From: Adiantum capillus-veneris
Taxonomy: Eukaryota > Streptophyta > Polypodiopsida > Polypodiales > Pteridaceae
Direction: 5' to 3'
DNA: 64,000 nucleotides
NCBI GenBank assembly: GCA_014529385.2
Contig: CM043953.1
Span: 65,180,372 to 65,244,371 of the forward strand
Under the pieces are notes generated by a model. That model was not told the origin of the DNA. It made no database searches and saw only the letters and a program-made list of their open reading frames with translations. The translations under genes were made by a program, and so were the position numbers. This document shows positions 56,363 to 64,000 of this stretch, in pieces. How positions within the stretch are numbered: the first letter of the stretch is position 1; each line of letters begins with the position of its first letter.

Positions 56363-56422
56363 ATCTCCCACTTGGAGACTGATCTCCAAACCAAACCTGT
56401 GACTGCTTTCCATTCTGGCTTT

Positions 56423-59400
56423 TTATCCTTGAATGCCGATTGAAGATGAGCAAAAGCTCAACTTCTCCTTGTTGACCACCTTTGTAAACATGTCTGCAGG
56501 ATTTTCACTTGTATGCACCTTTCCTAGCTTTAGTTGTCCCTCTTCCAAAAGAGTGCGTATGAAGTGATATCTCACCTCAATGTGCTTTGTCCTTGAATGA
56601 AAGGCTGAGTTCTTCGCAAGATGGATAGCGCTTTGGCTATCACTGTACAAGACACAATTGTCTTGTTTGAATCCAAGCTCTTCTAAGAATCTGTGAAGCC
56701 ACAGAATTTCTTTGCTTGCCTCCGTCATTGCTACATACTCTGCTTCCGTGGTAGAAAGTGAAACCACTTTCTGCAGCTTTGAAGCCCAGCTTACTGCTGT
56801 GCCTCCAACCGTGAACACATAGCCAGTAGTGCTCCTTCGAGTATCTTTGTCACCTGCCATATCTGCATCAGCATACCCTTCTAGAAAAATATCAGTTCCT
56901 CCAAAATACAAAGCATTTGTTGTTGTCCCTTTTAGATACCTAAGTATCCACTTCACAGCTTGCCAATGCTCTTTACCTGGGTTGTCCATGAACCTACTCA
57001 CAACTCCCACTGCATGTGCAATGTCTGGCCTTGTCCAGACCATAGCATACATTAGAGAACCTACCGCTGCAGCATATGGAACTTTAGACATATAGGCTAT
57101 CTCCTCTTGTGTCTTTGGACACATATCCTTCGTTAGTTTAAAATGACCAGCCAAAGGTGTAGAAACTGGTTTTGCATTTTGCATTGCAAACCTTTCTAGT
57201 ACCTTCTTGATGTAATCTTCTTGAGATAGCTTTATTGTCTTCTTCGTCCTGTCCCTTGATATTTTCATACCAAGTATCCTCTTTGCAGCACCTAAATCTT
57301 TCATTGAAAAAGATTTGGACAGCTCCTCTTTTAGGTCTTTGATGTCCTGCATGTTAGCACTTGCAATCAACATGTCATCAACATACAACATTAGGATGAT
57401 GAATCTCCCATCTCCCAAATTCTTCGTGTAGACGCAGTGATCCGAGTTGCATCTTGTGAATCCATGATCCAACATCCATCGATCAAACTTCAAGTACCAT
57501 TGTCTTGATGCTTGCTTTAAACCATACAAGCTCTTCTTTAATCTGCAAACCATTTTCTCCTTACCTTTTACTTCATACCCCTTTGGTTGAAGCATGTAGA
57601 TTTCCTCCTCTAAGTCACCGTGAGGGAATGCCGTATTTACATCCATTTGCTCGAGATTTAGATCATGAGCAGCCACAAGGCTTAAGACAAGCCTAATTGA
57701 GTTCATTTTTACAACAGGAGAAAATATTTCATTGAAGTCAATACCTTTCTTTTGAGAAAAACCTTTTACCACAAGCCTAGATTTGTACCTTTTCTTCCCA
57801 CCTTCTTCTTCCTTTATCTTGTACACCCATTTGTTTTGAAGTGCCCGCTTACCTTTAGGCAACTCAACCAACTCCCATGTTTGGTTCTGATGTAGTGAGT
57901 CCATCTCCACTTGCATGCTCTTCGTCCATTCTTCTTTGGATTCATGTTGCATAGCTTCTTCATATGATTCCGGCTCTCCAGAATCTGAGATCAAGAGATG
58001 GTTGAAGGAAGGAACAAACCTTTCTGGAGGTCTACTTGCTCTTGTAGATCTTCGGGGAATAGGTTGAGGCTCCTCATTTGGTTGATGTTGTTGCACATTG
58101 TCACCGTTTGCAGTCCTTGAGTCTTCACCGTCCTCAAGCTCCATGTACTCATCACCTGTTTCTTTTGTTTGTTTTCTTTCCAAGTAATCTTTGTACATAT
58201 TTTGTTCATTAAAAATTACATCCCCACTCCTTAAGATTTTACCATCTTCAAGATTCCATAGGCGATACCCAAAGTCTCCTTCTCCATAGCCAATGAAGAA
58301 ACACTTTTTGGACTTTGCATCTAACTTTGATCTTAGGCTTCTATCTATGTGCATGAAAGCCTCACACCCAAACACTTTGAGAAATGCATAATTCACCGGT
58401 TTACCTGTCCATGCCTCTTCTGGAACTCCCCCATCCAATGCCGTTGAGGGTGACCGATTGATTAAGTACACAGACGTACTTACAGCTTCCGCCCAAAGTT
58501 CAAGCGGTAGGCCTGCATGTAGCCGCATGCTTCGTGCTCGTTCCATAATTGTCCTGTTCATTCTTTCCGAAATCCCATTTTGTTGAGGTGTCCTTGGGGT
58601 TGTCCTTTGCCTCCGAATTCCATTGCTAGCACAAAAGCTTTCAAAAGCTTGGCTGCAATATTCACCTCCATTGTCGGATCTGAGGCATTTAACCTTGGTA
58701 CCTGTTTCATTCTCCACAAAGGCTTTCCACCTTTGAAATATGGAAAATACATCGGATTTATTCTTCATGACATAAACCCATGTTTTTCTAGTCGCATCGT
58801 CTATGAATGTTACATAGTACAATGAGCCACCAAGTGATGGTGTACTTGCAGGACCCCAAACATCAGAATGAACCAACTCAAGTTTTTTATTTTTTCTTTC
58901 ATTTCCTGATTTTTGAAATTTTACCCTCTTTTGTTTACCATAAACACAATCTTCACAGAACTCTAAGTCCACTTCTTTCAAACCTGGTAGAAGCTTCTTT
59001 GTTTGAAGGATTTGCATTCCTTTGGCACTCATATGCCCAAGTCGGTAGTGCCACACCGCACTGTCAACTTCTGTAGTTGCTGCACAAGCTGAAGGTTGCG
59101 TGCTAACAGCACACAAGTAAAGTGTACTGACTTTTTCACCCTTGGCAACCACCAAAGATCCCTTTGAGATCTTCCACCGTTTGTTTCCGAATGCAATGTT
59201 GTGACCTTCATCGTCCAATTGTCCTGTAGAGATCAAATTTTTACGAAGAGAAGGAACAGGCCTAACATCTTTCAGCTTCCATTCATTTCCGTTAGCAGTT
59301 TTGATAGAAACTGTACCTTTGCCGACAATCTCACAAGCTTCATCATCTCCCAAGTATACATACCCAAAATTACCTTTGGTGTAGTCTTGGAAATGTTGCT

Positions 59401-60313
59401 TGTGTGGTGTCGCATGGAATGAAGCCCCGGAATCTACTATCCAGGAATTAGACACATTGTCTAATGAGAGAATTAGAGCATCTTGCTCTACTTTACCTGC
59501 CACATTGGCCTCCGATGTTGGCTTGTTGTCTTGAGACTCTGTCTCCTTCTTCTTCTTGGACCAGCAATCCTTCTTGACGTGGCCCTTCTTGCCGCAGTTC
59601 CAACATTCAAGAACTGACTTTGTTCGTGATTTGCTCCGTCTTGAGCGATCACGACCCTTTTGGTTTTTGAACCTCTCCTTAGGCCTTCCTCTTGTTTCCA
59701 CTGATAGTGCAGCACTTGATGATTCTCCTGTGCTTCTCCTTCGCATTTCCTCGCTTAGAAGAACACCCACAACATCATCAAACTTAAGAGTATTTGTGCC
59801 AGAGATAGAATTACTTACAGCCATCACAAGGCTGTCCCAACTATCCGGTAGAGATGATAGTATAAGGAGAGCTCGCACTTCGTCATCGAAATTGATTTTC
59901 ACTGATCGAAGTTGACTTATGTTTGTGTTAAAGTCATTTAGGTGTTCTGCAACTGAACCATTCTCTGCCATCTTTAGATTGAACAAGCGCTTCATAAGAA
60001 ATACCTTATTGGATGCCGATGGTTTCTCGTAGAAGTCGTCAAGTGACTTCATCAAGTCCTCCGTGGTCTTCATCTCCGAAACATTGAAGGCCACCGTTGA
60101 CGCCAAGCTTAACCGGATTGTTCCCAGTGCCTTTCGATCAAGGACAATCCATGCTTCATCTGCCATTGTTGCGGGCTTCTTCGCAAGACCGCCTAGTGGC
60201 AAATAGAGGTCCTTCTGGTAGAGATAGTCTTCAATCTGCATCTTCCAATGTTGGTAGTTTTTGCCGTTGAACTTCTCAATCTTGAGCTTCCCCTCCTCCG
60301 CCATAACTCCCAC
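56423..60313 (-). CDS. Copia Gag-Pol polyprotein, 1,296 residues, uninterrupted
   Basis: One open frame encodes the whole set. Gag (1-230) has FNGKNYQHWKMQIEDYL and FLMKRLFNLKMAENGSVAEH. The knuckle CWNCGKKGHVKKDC is at about 236-249. The protease reads WIVDSGASFHATP (about 290). The HHCC finger is WHYRLGHMSAKGM ... CEDCVYGK (about 418-458). Integrase core: LVHSDVWGP (about 482), SDNGGEYCSQAF, QNGISERMNRTI. RT (about 800-1,050): WVYKIKEEEG, QMDVNTAFPHGDLEEEIYM and the catalytic YVDDMLIAS near 975. RNase H (about 1,110-1,290): YADADMAGDKDTRRSTTGY and STTEAEYVAMTEASKE. All catalytic signatures look normal; the usual AFLHG motif reads AFPHG. The first ATG gives MGVMAEEGK; the second, three codons on, is equally likely. 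Function: cytoplasmic particle assembly, reverse transcription from initiator tRNA, and nuclear integration. Confidence 0.95.
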   Translation of the reverse strand: MGVMAEEGKLKIEKFNGKNYQHWKMQIEDYLYQKDLYLPLGGLAKKPATMADEAWIVLDRKALGTIRLSLASTVAFNVSEMKTTEDLMKSLDDFYEKPSASNKVFLMKRLFNLKMAENGSVAEHLNDFNTNISQLRSVKINFDDEVRALLILSSLPDSWDSLVMAVSNSISGTNTLKFDDVVGVLLSEEMRRRSTGESSSAALSVETRGRPKERFKNQKGRDRSRRSKSRTKSVLECWNCGKKGHVKKDCWSKKKKETESQDNKPTSEANVAGKVEQDALILSLDNVSNSWIVDSGASFHATPHKQHFQDYTKGNFGYVYLGDDEACEIVGKGTVSIKTANGNEWKLKDVRPVPSLRKNLISTGQLDDEGHNIAFGNKRWKISKGSLVVAKGEKVSTLYLCAVSTQPSACAATTEVDSAVWHYRLGHMSAKGMQILQTKKLLPGLKEVDLEFCEDCVYGKQKRVKFQKSGNERKNKKLELVHSDVWGPASTPSLGGSLYYVTFIDDATRKTWVYVMKNKSDVFSIFQRWKAFVENETGTKVKCLRSDNGGEYCSQAFESFCASNGIRRQRTTPRTPQQNGISERMNRTIMERARSMRLHAGLPLELWAEAVSTSVYLINRSPSTALDGGVPEEAWTGKPVNYAFLKVFGCEAFMHIDRSLRSKLDAKSKKCFFIGYGEGDFGYRLWNLEDGKILRSGDVIFNEQNMYKDYLERKQTKETGDEYMELEDGEDSRTANGDNVQQHQPNEEPQPIPRRSTRASRPPERFVPSFNHLLISDSGEPESYEEAMQHESKEEWTKSMQVEMDSLHQNQTWELVELPKGKRALQNKWVYKIKEEEGGKKRYKSRLVVKGFSQKKGIDFNEIFSPVVKMNSIRLVLSLVAAHDLNLEQMDVNTAFPHGDLEEEIYMLQPKGYEVKGKEKMVCRLKKSLYGLKQASRQWYLKFDRWMLDHGFTRCNSDHCVYTKNLGDGRFIILMLYVDDMLIASANMQDIKDLKEELSKSFSMKDLGAAKRILGMKISRDRTKKTIKLSQEDYIKKVLERFAMQNAKPVSTPLAGHFKLTKDMCPKTQEEIAYMSKVPYAAAVGSLMYAMVWTRPDIAHAVGVVSRFMDNPGKEHWQAVKWILRYLKGTTTNALYFGGTDIFLEGYADADMAGDKDTRRSTTGYVFTVGGTAVSWASKLQKVVSLSTTEAEYVAMTEASKEILWLHRFLEELGFKQDNCVLYSDSQSAIHLAKNSAFHSRTKHIEVRYHFIRTLLEEGQLKLGKVHTSENPADMFTKVVNKEKLSFCSSSIGIQG

Positions 60314-60363
60314 TCAATTCAAGGAATCCTTTCCTTGAGATAATTTAGCTACGAGCAAACCTT

Positions 60364-60375
60364 GCTCTGATACCA
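60364..60375 (-). promoter_or_regulatory. Primer-binding site of the young copia
   Basis: TGGTATCAGAGC on minus, complementary to initiator tRNA-Met, two bases from the 5' LTR end. Confidence 0.9.
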
Positions 60376-60377
60376 GT

Positions 60378-61140
60378 TGTTAGGAAATAAGACGTAGCTA
60401 AATAGATAATTGAGTAGATTACTTAATGGAGAGAGACAAATTTATATACACGAGATTATAGTGTAGAGAGAGAGAGAGAGAGAGAGAGAGTACACACGAT
60501 ATACGTGGTTCACCCAATGTGGGCTACGTCCACGGGAAAGCAGCCACTCAATGGCTTTGGTACTTCAAAACAAGAAGTAGTTTACAAAGGGATTATACCC
60601 TTAATGGAGCTCCCGCCTTGCTTCACTCTCACCACCTCACACTCACCTTGTTGCATCAACTTCACACTATATAATGTGTGTAGAAATGGCCTCCTTTTAT
60701 AGGCCAAAAGGGCTGCCCTCTCTTATGAGAGACAGCCATGTGTAGCCGCCCTTGTGCGAATAAGTCCAAATCGGACCCTCCAATCCGCCCATGTGTGGCC
60801 GCCCTTGAGAAGACAAGTCCGCTTTTGAATTCGGCCACCGGCCATTGACTTCCGACCACCGGCCATTGGCCATTGACTACCGACCACCGGCCAACCGACC
60901 GGTTGTTTTCCGACCACTTTCCGACCGCCGTCCGGCCATAATATTCCGGCGAAAAAAAGTCTCGGGGGCCTCCGCCCCCGAGGCTTTTAAAGTTGCCCCT
61001 GATTCTTGTCCGTGAAAATTTTGGTTTCCGGTGAGTGATTTTCCTTCACGCACGATGGCTTCTCCTCATAATGGGGGCCTTACAAATGTGCGCTTTTACC
61101 ACAGAAAATTACAAGGGTAAATCAGGCTCCATACTTAACA
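60378..61140 (-). repeat. 5' LTR of the young copia
   Basis: 763 bp. It equals the 3' LTR except for one substitution near 60,883, an extra ACCACTTTCCG and a GA run two bases shorter. Confidence 0.95.
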
Positions 61141-61145
61141 TGAAC

Positions 61146-62045
61146 TTCTCGGAAGGTATCAACTTCAACCATGGGAGCTCACCCTTATCCATTCAAGAAG
61201 TGCCATGTTTCCTGAAGAGAAGGAGTGGACGCTCTCGAAGCAGCCTAACCCGTCACCCAAGGCATTATACTGGGAAGGAGGGGGTGCTCTCTCCAACCCT
61301 CCCAACCGCCCACCAACTCTGAAAGAACCTATTCATGTCACTCTCAATAGAAAGTGGTGCATGTCCCTTGACAAAAGGTAGTGGAATTTCAAATTTAAAA
61401 CACTTTGGCATCAGGATACACCAGCCAAACACTCGGTACTACTATGGCTCATCATGCACAAAGAAGTATGGAAGGGCTACAGAATGTGCCATTCAGGCAT
61501 GGGAGATGGGCATTGGAAGACATTCCACACCTTTTCATTGACTGTCCAACTAACAGAGAGATTTTGGCACCCATTGTTAGTGGATTAGGGTTCACCCCCA
61601 ATTAGAAACAACTCCTGCTAGGAGACTCTGTTGCGCTCTTCTCAGTAGTATGGAATAGGATCAGAGGCGAATTGTTTGGATCATTTGGAAAGAATGGAAC
61701 AACTGTTTTTTTAATGAGGCTTACCAGATTAAAAGTCTGAGAGTTTTGTTCTCCCACTTTTCTGTGCAGGTAAATCACTTGAAACTAGAGCAGTGCAGAA
61801 TATACCAAGCAAATTACAAGGTTCTCATGGATTGCATGGGGTACTATAATAGTGCAAATATCAGCAAACAGCAGGAGATATTGCTAGATGGATCTTACTC
61901 CCACTTGCAGAAAATGATTGATGAATGTAAAGCAGAGGGAGACAAAATGAGGAGACAGCTCGACAATGGCATCAGGCTTATCAACCATCTGCAGGAAGTA
62001 ATCGACGCATTTCCAGGGGGAAGCAGCTTGGGAGGCAACACGTGA
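61146..62045 (+). pseudogene. LINE ORF2, 3' part (zf-RVT and C-terminus), broken
   Basis: Continues the LINE after the copia. LEDIPHLFIDCPTNREI (about 61,510-61,560) is the His/Cys end of the zf-RVT domain of plant L1 ORF2, and IVWIIWKEWNN (about 61,672-61,705) is the conserved C-terminal motif. A final open frame 61,746-62,045 has a helical Lys/Glu-rich end. Several stops occur before it. Confidence 0.75.
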
Positions 62046-62226
62046 AAGTATGCAGACAGACAGAAAAATCAGCTTAGCTTTTTGTGTATAGCAATTGCGG
62101 ATTGTAAATCGATTTATAGTTACAAAGGAAGTCCGAATGTAAATCAGAATTAACAGCGTCTCACGCTGAACTTTGTAATTTTGTTCTCTACTTAATACAA
62201 TTCTCGTGCCCTTTTATGGGGGAAAA
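62046..62226 (+). other. LINE 3' untranslated region and poly(A)
   Basis: Ends TGGGGGAAAAAAA before the target duplication. Confidence 0.8.
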
Positions 62227-62241
62227 AAAGGAATCCTTCAT

Positions 62242-62651
62242 TCTATGGACATCTTTCTATGTTTCTTGTCTTGATTATTAAAAGAAACAAAAAAGATGGT
62301 TGAAACTTACTAATACATACTTACATACTCGTATGATATAAATTATATACTATTAGTATATAATATCCCTCCCCCCAGAAAAGCAAAACAAAACCCCTCT
62401 CCTCCCCCCTTGTCCCCTCCTCCCTCACGGTATGCCTTGGCGGCCTTGCTCACCCTGCGCCCCTCCTCTTTTTTTTGCAAAACAAACACAGGATATTGCG
62501 ATTCCTTACTGGATTGGAGCATGATGAAGAGCAGTGCCAAAGGCTGCCCAAACTCGGTAAAATCGCTAATCAACACCGGAATCAAAAAAAAATGCAGCCC
62601 TACCTCTCTTGTGCTTGCGATAGAGAGAGTTTCTGGTGCCCTAGTATCTAA

Positions 62652-62655
<4 letters not shown>
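62242..62655. other. Unassigned sequence with C-rich stretch
   Basis: A CCCTCC-rich pyrimidine stretch lies at about 62,366-62,425. No coding is recognised. Confidence 0.4.
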
Positions 62656-62704
<49 letters not shown>

Positions 62705-62988
62705 CTGTGCAGAGTCTCCCCCTCCTTGCTCTCTCAAACTTCCTGCACCCGCTTCTCCATACCTTTGGAAGGCTTCCATTTTCCATCAAGAGAGAGAGAG
62801 AGGGAGCGAGAGAATTTGCTTAGATTCTCCTTTCCATTTCTTTTTCAAAAAGTGTAGGACATACTAGAGCACCCACATGTTAGGTTGGGTTCTTTTTTCC
62901 TCTGAAGAGCCCAAACGTGAAATTGGAAGCAAAGAAATGTTGCTATTTTCAGAATAGCAAGATTGACTTCTTTTGAAATCGGTTGAGG

Positions 62989-63072
<84 letters not shown>

Positions 63073-63150
63073 TGCGTGCGCGTGGGTGCACGTCCCTTCG
63101 AGAATCCATAGACAGATGTTGGCCCCGCCCTCCCTCTTCTTCTTCTTCTT

Positions 63151-63198
<48 letters not shown>
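62656..63198. repeat. GA, CT and GT microsatellite cluster
   Basis: (GA)n at 62,656-62,700 and about 62,789-62,803, (CT)n at 62,993-63,054 followed by (GT)n 63,055-63,074, (TTC)n at 63,134-63,153 and (CT)n at 63,155-63,198. Frames of Ser-Leu and Arg-Glu dipeptides here are not genes. Confidence 0.95.
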
Positions 63199-63201
<3 letters not shown>

Positions 63202-63228
63202 CAAAGCATTGTCTGCTACTTGTGTTGT

Positions 63229-63260
<32 letters not shown>
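63229..63260. repeat. Homopolymer run of 32 G
   Basis: An uninterrupted G run starting after TGTGTTGT. The length in the assembly may not be exact. Confidence 0.9.
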
Positions 63261-63261
<1 letters not shown>

Positions 63262-64000
63262 CATCTCCCCTCGTCGACGTTGCAGCTCGTCCGGCCTCTA
63301 TTGTCCTCGTTATCCGCGTGTTCGCTGTTGCCTTTTTTATGTTGCCACGTCAGTGGCAGCATAAAAAGGTTATAACATTTTATCTAATGTCACCGTTCGT
63401 GCGAGTTTCTAAAAAACATAAGGGAAACTTATTATCATTTTAGCTATTGGAAAGTATTCTCCCCTCCAAGATTCCTATTGGAGGAGATTGGAGGAGATTG
63501 GAGTTACTCATGCGCTTTTGGAATGAATTCTCCACTCCCCCAATTCCTATTTAGGGCATGGTCATGCGAGGCATAGTTACCATAAGCTTGGCGGACTTCG
63601 GACAGGAGTGCAGAACAAAGATCGGGAGCAGTAGGTAGAGAGAAATGCACTACCTCATGGAGTCGATGTGGTAAGGTTTCATTCGTCCAAAATAGAAGCA
63701 GTCTTTTCAGGGCCTACCACCTCCATGGGCAACCTCATCATCCCGAAAATATGAGTGTTTTACTCTTTGCTCAACGAGAAATGCGGAGCAGCATTCGATC
63801 ACTCAACTTCAGGAGCAAAGAATCGACAGTACTCCAACCACCTGGTTTGTGCACGTCGGTGCCATGACAACAAATATACTTTGAATATTGGTCTGCATAC
63901 TATGTGAATGGCTGTCTGTGGAAATGACGAGGACGGACTGGCTACCTTTGTGCACTCTGAACCCGCCCTTAGCTATTGGTATTCTCCCCTCCTCTAATTC
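63261..64000. other. Unassigned right end with a direct repeat
   Basis: TTAGCTATTGG followed by TATTCTCCCCTCC occurs at 63,439-63,467 and at 63,969-63,993. GGAGGAGATT is repeated at 63,480-63,500. These could be the ends of a ~530-bp element. No coding is recognised. Confidence 0.4.

Larger units (their letters stand above)
55609..61140 (-). mobile_element. Young, apparently intact copia element (5.53 kb)
   Basis: LTRs at 55,609-56,362 (3') and 60,378-61,140 (5') on the minus strand. Target duplication TGAAC (55,604-55,608 and 61,141-61,145). Primer site TGGTATCAGAGC (60,364-60,375), polypurine tract GTCTCCAAGTGGGAGA (56,364-56,379). Across ~754 aligned bases the LTRs differ by one substitution that I can see, an 11-bp indel in a CCGACC-rich stretch and a 2-bp GA length change. 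Together with the full open frame, this marks a very recent insertion. Confidence 0.97.
51063..62241 (+). mobile_element. Full-length L1-type LINE with 15-bp target duplication, split by a copia
   Basis: AAAGGAATCCTTCAT stands at 51,063-51,077 and again at 62,227-62,241, directly after an A-rich 3' end (GGGGGAAAAAAA). The LINE lies between them and carries the copia of 55,609-61,140. Without the copia and its target duplication the LINE is about 5.6 kb, normal for a full-length plant L1. The matching duplication shows that the 5' end is original. Coding is broken by frameshifts and stops. Confidence 0.9.

Overview
The window looks like intergenic DNA from a large, repeat-rich land-plant genome. 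The Ty1/copia and Ty3/gypsy elements, L1-type LINEs, a hAT remnant, a CACTA end and very many long (CT/GA)n tracts all fit a plant. A fern or other non-seed plant is my guess, but nothing here fixes the species. I see no convincing intact host gene, no rRNA or tRNA gene and no CRISPR array. Nearly every long open frame is retrotransposon coding sequence or a translation of a microsatellite.

Layout. 1-2,610: a tRNA-derived SINE-like tandem repeat, an AT-rich minisatellite, composite microsatellites, a CACTA terminus and a decayed ~60-bp minisatellite. 2,690-4,841: hAT transposase pseudogene. 5,063-5,191: a ~50-bp-arm hairpin. 7,250-11,805: minus-strand Ty3/gypsy remnant, followed head-to-head by a plus-strand gypsy fragment (12,100-13,525). 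14,260-18,967: a LINE with two open ORFs in the same frame. 19,820-22,730: unrecognised coding-like pieces, including a kinase-like pseudogene. 22,731-28,235: old, complete but broken copia (target duplication CCTTT). 29,350-42,335: a three-element nest. A minus-strand non-autonomous copia (TSD GAGAG) was invaded by a related plus-strand non-autonomous copia (30,638-34,519, TSD CATCG) and by an autonomous copia (36,644-42,205, TSD AGACC). 42,838-43,558: a ladder of GA/CT-flanked palindromes, including a perfect 88-bp inverted repeat. 45,840-50,945: gypsy element with a candidate LTR. 51,063-62,241: a full-length L1 LINE with a 15-bp target duplication, carrying a very young intact copia (55,609-61,140, TSD TGAAC). 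The right end holds (GA/CT)n tracts, a 32-G run and unassigned sequence.

How the parts relate. The most notable system is the pair of non-autonomous copia elements (29,350-42,335 nest). Both encode the same shortened plan: half a Gag, a CCHC knuckle, protease-like sequence, a novel acidic/Ser-rich stretch and a short relic of the reverse transcriptase/RNase H region, with integrase and most of the polymerase missing. Their LTR start (TGTTGGGGTA), LTR size (~190 bp), initiator-tRNA primer site and polypurine tract match those of the autonomous element nested beside them, so mobilisation in trans is plausible. The youngest insertion is the minus-strand copia at 55,609-61,140: about one base substitution between its ~755-bp LTRs and an uninterrupted 1,296-residue polyprotein.
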